In this document: piece after piece, positions 53,986-64,000 of the stretch
How the letters are laid out: every line of letters begins with the position of its first letter
Numbering within the stretch: the stretch's first letter is position 1
Assembly: GCA_012295275.1 (NCBI GenBank)
Contig: CM022669.1
Coordinates: 12,876,172 to 12,940,171 of the forward strand
DNA from: Chrysomallon squamiferum
Taxonomy: Eukaryota > Mollusca > Gastropoda > Neomphalida > Peltospiridae
DNA: 64,000 nucleotides
Direction: 5' to 3'
Program-made: the position numbers and the translations under genes
The notes under the pieces: model-generated
The model's database searches: none
What the model saw: the letters and a program-made list of their open reading frames with translations, nothing else
What the model was told of the DNA's origin: nothing

Positions 53986-54864
53986 AGTCAGGAAGAGAAG
54001 GATGATAGAGGACAAGAGAGACGAAGAGAAAATTCTCAATTTTTCTTGGTTATTTTCTCTATTCAATTAAACTGAATCTTATAAAAATATTCTTGTCAAA
54101 CACGACTGGCTTTCACGCTTTCGACTTTTTGGTTTTTCATGTTAAATTGCTCCATTCACTGCACATTAGCTCGTCAAATTATTTTCACCCATTGTCAACT
54201 ATTCATGCTCTCAAATCACTTACGTAAACTGCATCTCAAACACCGCGGCCCTTTCACGCGTTCTTCAAGCAGCTATCGCCTCTTTAAACACCGAGAAAAA
54301 GCGGCTGTGGAAGCAAAATAAACTCAAAATGAGCTGCAGTGACAGGAGATCGATAACCAGCAGATATATGTTGTGAAATTATAGATTTAATAACGAGTCA
54401 ATCGGTTAATGTACACAACTAATGAGCTTCACGATCTGCCCTGTTTTGCAGCTTTTTTTTTTTAATTATGGTAGCGTTTTACGTGTACATTTTTAAGAAT
54501 GGTTCTTTCAGTGATGTTTTCTGTGTGGATCTTAATTTCATGTTTATCGCTTGAATTTTTATAGTTATATGTTTGATAGACAAGAGTTGTGCTGTTAGGT
54601 AATCGTAAACACAACAACTTTTCGTATTTGTGATAAGATGCAATCACGTTTCCACGGAATTTATTTTGTTTTGCATCATGCTGAACAGGACTGGTGTTTT
54701 AGATGTAAGAACACAGTTAATATGCAAAATGTTTTATCGCTCAAGGCATATAGGTTCAATGTCCAAATTGTTCATTCTGGTTTGCGTATCAAATATGTGA
54801 CCATCCCAATGAGTTAGCAGAAGTGATGCAAACATAACTTTTAAACTAATCAATAACTAAGTCA

Positions 54865-54872
<8 letters not shown>

Positions 54873-54902
<30 letters not shown>
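54873..54902. repeat. (AT)n microsatellite
   Basis: About 15 AT dinucleotides. Confidence 0.9.
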
Positions 54903-54911
<9 letters not shown>

Positions 54912-55218
54912 ATATTTGAAAATTAAAAATAAAATAAAATAATAATAATAATAATAATAATAATATAAATACTGTAATAGTTTTTCTGCTACGTAAGTTG
55001 ATTTTCCCGAACCATGTTACGTTTAATTTCATAGTAAACTTATATCACCTAATTAAAATTTAACGCACACAGTCTAATATTAGAATTCTGCATCTCTACA
55101 ATAGCAGTATATTTATTAGTGGAAATATGAAAATTCTAATGATCCATGTAATTAAAGTGTATTATATATAACATGAGTCGTTGTTGCTAAGTGAATACAC
55201 GTAAATCAATGAATGGTA

Positions 55219-55941
55219 CAGTATACCCTCACCTGTTCGCGGTTCCCCATTCGCGGCCCCGCATATTCACGGGTTAGGCTCTTAACCCTATCGCATCGTA
55301 TGCTGGTATACCAGGCTAGCGTCATAACGTCATAAAAACAAATGCTCGGTAAACCGCACAAACAATATCAAATTTTTTCAATTATTATTTCAATACAGTA
55401 CGTATTTTTTTATAAATGCATACACTGTATGTACAGTGCATATTTTTTGTGACCGTGTATTAATAATGTTTTTAATTGCATATTATTACTGAATTGTATT
55501 ATTATTACCTGAACTGTGCGTACTGTATTTATCTGTCTGTTTGCCTTTAAATTTGTTCCACTTTCTGTCAATTCTAATACATATGTTGTACGCATAGAAA
55601 ATGACTTTACGGTACAGTAATACTGTATGGGTAACTATGCTATGCGGTGTTACTGTCCTCCTGTACTTACGTTTCTTTCTGATTAAAATATTGTTTCAGT
55701 ACAAAATTAAAATGCGTTTACATTATCATTACTACATTAGTGAAATACATAACTGCATGCAATATTACTACATTATTACTGTATTAATGAGTAAAAGTGT
55801 CTTTAGAAAGTGTTTGGGAAGCATTTAGTACCGTATATAATCTCATAATAGACGTTTTAAAACTGCATCCAATATTCGCGGTTTTTCGCTATTCGCGGGT
55901 GGGTAAAGAACGTAACCCCCGCGAATAGCGAGGGAATACTG
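55219..55941. mobile_element. Non-autonomous pogo/Tigger-like DNA transposon (723 bp)
   Basis: The left end starts CAGTATACCCTCACC with a TTCGCGG block; the right end, reverse-complemented, starts CAGTATTCCCTCGC with ATTCGCGG. Both ends are flanked by TA (55217-55218 and 55942-55943), the target duplication of the Tc1/mariner superfamily. The inside is AT-rich and has no transposase, only short unrelated frames. A 14-bp perfect stem (55886-55899 with 55918-55931) lies at the right end. Pogo/Tigger assignment rests on the end sequence and TA target. Confidence 0.8.
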
Positions 55942-55984
55942 TATTTGTACGAACGTAAACCAACCTCATTAAAAAAATAAATAA

Positions 55985-55987
55985 ATA

Positions 55988-56056
<69 letters not shown>
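55985..56056. repeat. (AAT)n microsatellite 45 bases beyond the pogo-like element
   Basis: About 22 AAT triplets, followed by AAATT repeats. Confidence 0.95.
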
Positions 56057-56057
<1 letters not shown>

Positions 56058-56928
56058 TAAAATTAAATTAAATTAAATTAAAAATATTAAAAATATTAAA
56101 CAAAAAAGTTTAAAAATTTAAAAATTAAATTAGTGTACGTCGTTTTTTGTTTTCTTCATTTTTTTTAATACGTTTTTTTTTTGTTTTTTGTTTAGTGATT
56201 CATATTCTGGACCCACTACTTATTACTAAACACATTTGATCTGTTCAAACAATGTCATCTGGTTTACATCACAGTCTAGACTCCACTGCTAATATGCGAT
56301 TTCCTTTTCACAGCAATATTTCCTCTTACTTTTTATAAAGAAAATACTTCTGTTTTAAACCCAATCATTTTTACATGAATGACTAATTCAAATTACATTT
56401 TTATTTAACATACATGGTTGTTTTTTTTGCTGACTGTCTATTTTATTTAGCATACCGTGTGGGTTTTTTTTTTTTTGGGGGGGTTGTTTTTTTCTGACTA
56501 ACTGATTCAAATTATTTTTTATTAAAAAAAAAAAAAAGATCTTCTTTCTTTTTAGCAGACAGCATGATGTTATTTTCTTCTTCTTCTTCTTCTATTTTCT
56601 TCCTTTTTTATAAAAAGAAAATACTTGTGGCTTAGGAATGATCCTCACATTGTCCTTAATACTGGGACAGCCAATTCGATTTGAATGCGACGTCATCAGA
56701 ACCGTACAAGCGAACATCAAACGCGATGACTCCCAATAAAATCATATTGTCTGAAGCACCAGTCACGACATTTCGCCATTTTATGTGACTTTCCTCGTAA
56801 AACAGTCTAACTCAGTTTTCCAGTGCCATTTCCGAAATACTCAAGACGTTTCCATAGAGTTTTTGATCATGGTATACAAATTTAATATGTAAATTTTTGT
56901 TTTTATATATTTTCTGTTACTCGTATAG

Positions 56929-56993
56929 GCAGCACGAAAAGTTGCAGACATCGCGAATAACGGAAGATGGTCTTGAAAGGATTAAAAGAAAAT
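56929..56993 (+). CDS. Possible 65-nt exon, unknown
   Basis: A pyrimidine-rich stretch ending cgtatag is followed by 65 nt with one open frame (QHEKLQTSRITEDGLERIKR...) and a consensus donor GTGAGT. The other two frames contain stops. The peptide is charged and helix-like, but I recognise no family. The same stretch contains the start of a 120-residue ATG frame (56967-57329) whose second half is low-complexity and hydrophobic. Evidence is limited to the splice-like signals. Confidence 0.12.
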
Positions 56994-58375
56994 GTGAGTT
57001 TTAACGAAACGACGATTTCTAGTAACGTTGTTAGTTTATGGCTTGATGCTTTTTTGATATTTATTTATGTTGTTGTGCTGAAGAACATCAAGATAACACG
57101 CAGAACAGCTCAGAATATCGCCAACGAAGCTGTACAATTATCAGAAAATAAAATACAACACAAGAAAACACACAAATCCGTCAACATCGTGTCTATACCG
57201 GTATTTCATGTTTCTTCTCTTTGTTTTATTTTGAAAACTGCGTCATACACTAAACAAAACAAACTGAGGTACAGTTTTATATTTCATCTATTTTTATTTT
57301 TTATTTATTTTATTATTTTTTTGTTTTAGAAAAATATCCGCCAAAAAGAAAATAGATTATGTACATGTTAAATGAACTTAGATACTGTGAATTGCATTTT
57401 GAATGTATATTAGTATTTTGTACGCAGCTAATATGGAAACCTGTTGAAAATAAACATAAAGGTTTCAAAAAATTATAAAATAGTCAGATTTATGAAGCTG
57501 AATTTTGTGATTCATAAGGCCACTAATTGAAAATCTACTTAGTACACGTTAAACCCCATATTTACATTAACATTTGTCTCGCTTAATTACGTAGATATGT
57601 GGATATAAGTATCATAGAATTCGGTTTTGATATACCAAAACTTAAAATGGGCAATCTGTACCATTGCCGATACCCAAGTATTCATATGACCAAACAATGG
57701 TGTAACTATGTGAACATCGCATAGCTGTCTTGTAGTTAGCTGTAAGTCGAGTTTTCAAATGAGTATTTCCATATAACACGCTGAGCGACGGAGCAGATTC
57801 AATACAGACGAAGTCTTCACGTGTCCCTTAACTTTTTGTGATTAGTATATTTACACACATCACTCTGCTTCGTGCATTTTCTTATACGATCTGTTTTTCT
57901 TTCTAGAGATTTTGATTTGTGACTTGGGTAAACATAAATCCAAAGTACAAATACAGTCAATACAACATGACCCAATACTTTTATTTATGCTTCTCTCTTG
58001 TGCGCTTTCAATGCAGATCGTTCTTTTTTCCATTTCTTTTCTTTTTTTTACATCTTCTTCTCCTTCATTCTTCGCCTTTCCTTTTCTTTTGTGTGGTGTA
58101 TTTTTCTCTCTCCTGACAGTAAGTGAATCTGTGCTCAGCAGATCAGAAAGACTGCTCTCGTCTGTTTAAAACATCTGTCGATATTAAAGTAATTCGCTTA
58201 ATTTACCGCTCTTTAATGATTTCGATAACACAGACTTGCCTCCCCTTTGGGAGTAATGACATCAGCGATTGATACCCAGTCTCGTTCCGCCCTCAGCTCC
58301 TCGCTAGATAACTCGACAACTCTGTTTTATTTTTACAGTCTCGCCTTTTACTCCAGTCAGATTATTCAGTGTATG

Positions 58376-58651
58376 TTTGTGTGTGTGTGTACGAGTGTGT
58401 GTCTGTGCGGTCAGTGTGTTTATGTGCGTGTATGTATATATGTCTGTCTGTCTGTATGTATGTATGTATATGTGTGTACGTATGTTATCTGTGTATGTGT
58501 CTGTGTATGTGTGTATGTGTGTGTGTATTTATAGGTATGAGTGTGTGAGTATATGTCTATCTCATTTTCTCTCTCTTTCTCTATATCTCTCTCTCTCTCT
58601 ATCTCTATCTATCTATATCTATCTCTCTCTCTGTCTCTCTCTCTCAGTGAC

Positions 58652-58738
<87 letters not shown>

Positions 58739-58744
58739 TGCATG
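58376..58744. repeat. Compound (GT)/(TATG)/(CTAT)/(CT)/(AT)n array
   Basis: A graded series of simple repeats ending in about 34 AT dinucleotides (58667-58735) and gcatgcatgc. Confidence 0.9.
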
Positions 58745-59222
58745 CTTAGGTGGACTAATGCATTTATTTATGACGTAATAACTGTTAATTTATCTACTAA
58801 CTGTTAATATGTCCAGTAAGACGGTTCAGTTTATTAAAATTGATTTCCGATACGTGTCACTATAGACAAAACAAAACAAAGTATCATCTTAGAAACGGAA
58901 GAGTTTTATCAATTTTTCACTCAGAGACCTTCCTTTCCAGTTCATTTAGATACAAACTGTAGATTTTTTCTTCAGTTATTAATATTACTCGTATATCATC
59001 ATTTCATTCCATGTGTGTTGGCAGACATCTACGATAGCTGTAACTGAACAAAGAAGACAGACCAGTCATGTTATTATTGCTGTCATAAACTATCAGTCTT
59101 GCGTACGTATTTTTAAAGGAAAGAGATAGAGAAAGAAAAAATACTGATATATTTAGATAGATAGATAGATGGATATGTGGATAGATAGACAGAGACAGAG
59201 AGAAAGAAAGCGAGAGACCGAA

Positions 59223-59225
<3 letters not shown>

Positions 59226-59299
<74 letters not shown>
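59226..59299. repeat. (GA)n microsatellite
   Basis: About 37 GA dinucleotides, preceded by a GATA run. Confidence 0.95.
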
Positions 59300-59303
<4 letters not shown>

Positions 59304-59752
59304 TATATAAAGAATGAAATCTAGTAAATTAAATTAAATTATAATATTAGCTTTTAAAAGACGAGAGAATATATGTGTGTGTGTGCGCGCGCGCGCATGT
59401 TTTTGTATTTTTCTCTGTACGCATGCACGTGCATCTCTGTGCATGTTTGTGTATCCTCAGTGCACTGTCTCATGCAGTTCATCGTGGTGTTTTTATTTCG
59501 CTGAGACAGAATCATTATTTGCACCCACTTCAAGTGTCATCTGGTGCTCTCCGTGCAGGACGCGATTCCTCGCAGCTCTTCTGTGTTAGTTAAACAAACA
59601 CATCACAGCCTGTCTGCATCATTAACATCACCGAGAAACACTCGAAGTCGAAAAAAAAAAAAAAAAGAGTGAAAAGAAACACGCTGTAATAATATCAATA
59701 AGCTTGTTGTTGACTCCGACAAGCGAGGCGTGCAGTGTTAAACGTTTAAACA

Positions 59753-59757
59753 ATAAC

Positions 59758-59798
<41 letters not shown>

Positions 59799-59925
59799 TG
59801 TATTGCAAAGTCCAGTCACGACCTCACAAACCCATTAAATGCCGCTGACGAGACTCGAACGCATGCACCTTTCGCCCGCACTCCGAAGGCGAACGACGTT
59901 AGCGTTCGGCCTTCAACACAACTGT
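59753..59925 (-). mobile_element. tRNA-derived SINE-like element with (TTA)n tail
   Basis: On the minus strand a 71-base tRNA-like head (59910-59840) begins GCCGAACGCTAACG, has an anticodon-arm-like TTCGCC...GGCGAA stem and a B-box-like gcgttcgagtctcg, and ends CAGCGGCA, whose last bases pair with the first GCCG. It is followed by a short body and an (ATT)n tract at the 3' end. The D-arm is degraded and the acceptor stem is only partly paired, so this is a SINE rather than a working tRNA gene. Confidence 0.5.
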
Positions 59926-60024
59926 AAAAAAAAACATGCTCAATAACCGAAGACGTGCTTCACAACAGCTTGCTCTGATTAGCACGTTAATTTTTTAATT
60001 TTTTTCATAACCGAGGGCACTTAT

Positions 60025-60147
60025 CGTATGTATGTATGTATGTATGTATGTATGTATGTATGTATGTATGTATGTATGTATGTATGTATGTATGTGTGTA
60101 TGTATGTATGTATGTATGTATGTATGTATGTATGTATGTATGTATGT
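60025..60147. repeat. (TATG)n microsatellite
   Basis: About 30 tatg units with a single gtgtg interruption near 60094; both strands give long artefact frames. Confidence 0.95.
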
Positions 60148-61017
60148 TGTATTAATGTATGTATATATGTATATGTGCATCTATGTATGTTCGTGTTTAT
60201 GTACGTATGCATTTTACTATATAAATATACACATATCTCTATATCTTTCTCTATGTTTCTTCAGTAAACTATGTAATTAGTTTGCCTATATATTTGTGTG
60301 TTTTATATCGAAGCTAAAATCTAGATTACTATTATTTCTTCGCTTTCCATTCGCTGTCTAAAATAACCAGTTTTCTTCCTCCGAAATGTGTCTCACTTTT
60401 CCATAATTATGAATATTAATATCGCCTGAATTAGTCATATCAGAGAATTTATGAAATCCATTTATCAGGGTCTTGGAAACTATCATTAGTAACATTTATT
60501 ACTAACATACGATATCTTTGAAGAAAAACAGGAAAGTGTTTTGTGATAACTTCGGGCGATGTCTACGTTTAGGTCTATTAAACAAGCATCTGTAATGATA
60601 GTATTCGAAATGTAATAATGTATTCGGCATTGCCTTGTTTGAAATGCGTGTATATAAAAGATAGATTAAGATAGTTTCTCCGTAGACAAATTAAAAACGT
60701 CTTCGGCTTTCTTGGCGTCGGTGTGACAGTTTTATTGCAGTTTCTCTAAATCGTTACAACCATCTTGATGCATTCCATACATTCAGCTACAACGACGTCA
60801 CTCCCACACATGGTACATCACGTCATATTACAATCATGTGTTTCTTGCTACTGTTATTTACTGGCGTTATTTTTTTAATTATTATTATTATTATTATTTA
60901 CTTAGTTAGTTATTTGGTTATTTATGTATTTGTGTATTATTAGATTGTTGCTGTCGTTATTACTGGTGTTTTGTTGTAGATGCTGTGGTTGCTACTGTTG
61001 TTGTTGTTGTTGTTGTT

Positions 61018-61046
61018 TGTTATTATTATTATTATTACTATTATTA

Positions 61047-61093
<47 letters not shown>

Positions 61094-61095
61094 TA
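61018..61095. repeat. (ATT)n microsatellite
   Basis: ATT triplets interrupted by acta and attgtt. Similar ttagattgttgct words flank it at 60939 and 61092, suggesting a local duplication. Confidence 0.9.
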
Positions 61096-61608
61096 GATTG
61101 TTGCTATCCTTATTATCGGCATTTTGTTATTGATGTTATGGATATTTTGTTATTGTATTTATTTTTATTATTACTACTACTATTGTTGTTGTTGTTGTTG
61201 TCGTTAATACTGATGTTGTTATTATCACTAGTCTTATTATTGTTGTTTTTAGAATTAAGTGTAATCACTGTTGTGTATTGTTTTTAGATATATAATATAC
61301 TGCCGTACACGACAAATACATCTCTATCAAAACTGTTTTGTTTTTAAATAAATTATAAGCCGCTATTCACAAATATTTCTGTTAAATGTCAGTTTATTCT
61401 GCCCTATCTGTAGGTGTGGTTCAAAGCATATATCTCGTCGCCTCTTTGTTCTCAATAATATTTACTTTCGCGGCGAAAGTCTTGTGCTGGCTTTGATATC
61501 CACAGACGTGGTGACTTTGGCAACGCCTATGTCGAGTTACGTTTGTTTGTTCGAATGCACAGTTATGGTATTTTCTCGAACTTGTTTAACATGGAATATT
61601 TATTTTTG

Positions 61609-61641
<33 letters not shown>

Positions 61642-61979
61642 TTTAAAAAAGAGCCGACGAAAGGAGTTCAAAATGTGAAGGATAATGTGAAACAGAAACA
61701 AAGCTCATGAAAAGAATATCTGCCTGATAAAACTGATAACTAAATAAGAAAATATAAGATAAAGACAACGGAAAGAGTAAGACAGACAAACTGAGAGGAC
61801 GAGACAGAGAGACGGAGTGTTACACGTATATACATAGATGGTAGACTGATATATACAAATGTCAGACAAACATAGAAAGAAAAAATGAAAAACAGCAAGA
61901 CATACAAAACGATAGACAGACAGACATATAGGAAGACTGAAAGAAAGACACACACACACACAAATATATATGTGTGTGT

Positions 61980-61998
61980 GTCTATGTATATGTATATG

Positions 61999-62097
<99 letters not shown>

Positions 62098-62171
62098 ACA
62101 AATATATATTTAGAGGTAGATAGGTCGATAGATAGATTGGTAGATAAACAGATAGATAGATAGATAGACAT

Positions 62172-62255
<84 letters not shown>
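61980..62255. repeat. (AT)n, (GA)n and (GATA)n arrays in series
   Basis: An (AT)n run before 62016, (GA)n at 62016-62094, then (GATA)n at about 62150-62255. Confidence 0.95.
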
Positions 62256-62256
<1 letters not shown>

Positions 62257-62454
62257 CTGAGGGACAGAAAGGTGGACAGAGACAGAGAAACAGAGAATTA
62301 AAGAGAGACAGAGAAACGCGTTAGAGACAAGGAAAGCCAGACAGAACTTAGATCAAAAGAAACTGAAAACCAGACAAACTGACAGAAAGCAAGATAATTA
62401 TAAATAGATACATCACGTTATTAAATAGGAAAAAAAACAAAACATTCAGAAGTG

Positions 62455-62840
62455 ATGCATGCACAAATAGTAGAATATAAATATAAATATATTTCTTTAT
62501 ATCAGAATAGTTTAAAACTAACCTTAACCTAAATAGTGGAATAGAAATTTACATATATATCTTTATTTCAGAATAAACCAAAACTAACCTTAAGCTAAAT
62601 AGTAAGAAAATAAACATAAATATATATATATATATACAATTTTTTTATATCAGAATAATCTAAACCTAACCCTAAGATTGTATAGATTGTATGGATTATC
62701 TAAGATAAATAGTAGAATATAAACGTCAGTGTATTTCTTTAGTTTAGCATAAACCAAAACTGACTTCAAGATAAACAGTAGAATATAAACGTACATGTAT
62801 TTCTTTATGTCACAATAAACTTACGCTAACCACAAGCTGT
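62455..62840. repeat. Minisatellite, ~67-bp period
   Basis: About five diverged units starting aatagtagaatataaa (near 62468, 62534, 62600, 62710 and 62776). Each continues through an atttctttatatcagaataa-like block and a ctaaccttaa-like block. The third unit is lengthened by an AT run and a small internal duplication. Confidence 0.75.
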
Positions 62841-63147
62841 ATCGGAAAAGAACGAAACTCCAGACTACTCAATATGACAGTTTATGGATTATCTGTGGTA
62901 GAGGTTCCTTTAATACGTTTGTGACATACAACACAGCTGTCTCACGTTTGTTACACAACAATATTTGCATTTAAGTGTAACTGCCTGTCAGGACAGAACT
63001 GTGGATTTAATGAGTTCCCTGTGCACTTGAGGTTTGGGTGTTAAATGTATGCCCAGATTTGCAATGTAGACAGAGCCGTGTTTTAAACAGAGACTTGGAA
63101 TCGTAGAAATTCCTGGTTGCATTAATGTGTATTCTTCTTATCAGCAT

Positions 63148-63266
<119 letters not shown>

Positions 63267-63675
63267 TTCTTTCTCTCTATGTCTCTCTCTCTGTCTCTCT
63301 CTGTCCCTCTCTCTGTTTCAGACACAAGCACACCCACACACATACACATAAATAATCATTATTCTGCAAACAGTGTAATAATTAGAGTGCACGTACGTAA
63401 CATAACACATAAATATATTTTATCTATCTCTTAAGGATCCAAAACTGTTTACAAATTAAAAAAAAACGCCACTAATCGTTTTTCTGTCTTTAGTAACAGT
63501 CACGGTGACCATTACGTAACACACGCTTTATATTTTGAAATAAAGCGAATCTACAGGTGCCACAACATCAAAAGAAGGTTGTTTTTTCTGAAAAGTAATT
63601 TTTCACAAGCCTTATCTATAAATCTCTGCATTCTTCTTTTTCTATTTCTGTATTTTTTGTCTTTGATGTTGTCCT

Positions 63676-63780
<105 letters not shown>

Positions 63781-64000
63781 TTTTAATTCAGAAATTATTT
63801 ATCTTTTTTTTTATGACAGTTCAGAGTTTATTCTGTTATAGTCATGTCTGTTTGTTCTTCTTTTTCTTCTTCTTCGTCACTTTTTTTTTTAATTTTAAGC
63901 ACTTGTTACAAGTTACGCTTTGCTAAGCAGCAATAACTAAACATTTCAAAATTAAATTAAAAAAAAAAAAGTTTAGATGCTTTTCCGACATTTTATGTTT

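Noticed and set aside
54139-54321. 60-residue ATG frame rich in His/Arg/Lys on the plus strand
   Set aside because: Length is within chance expectation for this window; no domain, splice or promoter support.
58377-58807. 133-residue Cys/Val/Ser/Ile-rich frame resembling a cysteine-rich secreted peptide
   Set aside because: It follows the series GT, TATG, CT and AT simple repeats exactly; no signal peptide or conserved Cys spacing.
60021-60280. Met-Tyr-Val-Cys and His-Thr-Tyr-Ile repeat proteins on both strands
   Set aside because: Translations of (TATG)n.

Overview
The window looks like non-coding, intron-scale DNA from a metazoan nuclear genome. It is very AT-rich and packed with microsatellites: (GA/CT)n, (GATA)n, (GACA)n, (TATG)n, (AAT)n and (TTTA)n, plus many homopolymer A/T runs. 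There are no bacterial-style operons, Shine-Dalgarno sites, rRNA genes or CRISPR arrays. This composition, together with a DPR/zig-8-like immunoglobulin gene split by an intron of nearly 18 kb, fits a mollusc, most likely a cephalopod such as an octopus. The taxonomic call is inference from sequence character, not from a database match.

The only confidently recognised gene is on the minus strand. Two exons, at 50762-50549 and 32710-32420, have consensus splice sites and matching phases (0-1, then 1-1). They encode the back half of a first Ig domain and all of a second Ig domain of a secreted or membrane-tethered neuronal cell-surface protein of the DPR / zwei-Ig (zig-8) / lachesin group. The intron between them is 32711-50548. 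The 5' exons (signal peptide, first half of Ig1) and the 3' exons (C-terminal anchor) were not identified, so the gene probably extends beyond both window edges or into short exons I cannot prove.

Region by region. 1-2.3 kb holds a duplicated ~0.7-kb unit; one copy carries a small hAT-like element with a recognisable 8-bp target duplication. 2.3-32 kb is downstream intron or 3' flank, with microsatellites, several minisatellites and a few weak exon-like open frames (about 4.5, 9.2, 10.3 and 27.1 kb). 32.1-32.4 kb is an ~18-bp minisatellite that starts a few bases inside the intron after the Ig2 exon. 32.7-50.5 kb is the large intron, with AT-rich DNA, trinucleotide tracts, a foldback carrying two CRE-like palindromes and an E-box palindrome. 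50.8-64 kb is upstream intron or flank. It holds a complete-looking pogo/Tigger-like non-autonomous DNA transposon (55219-55941), a tRNA-derived SINE-like sequence (about 59.76-59.92 kb), a second SINE-like head with internal repeats (53.3-53.6 kb), and very long GA/CT, AT and TATG arrays.

Almost all other open frames are translations of simple repeats (poly-Leu/Ser, Tyr-Ile, Cys-Val, Arg-Glu and similar) and were left out as artefacts.
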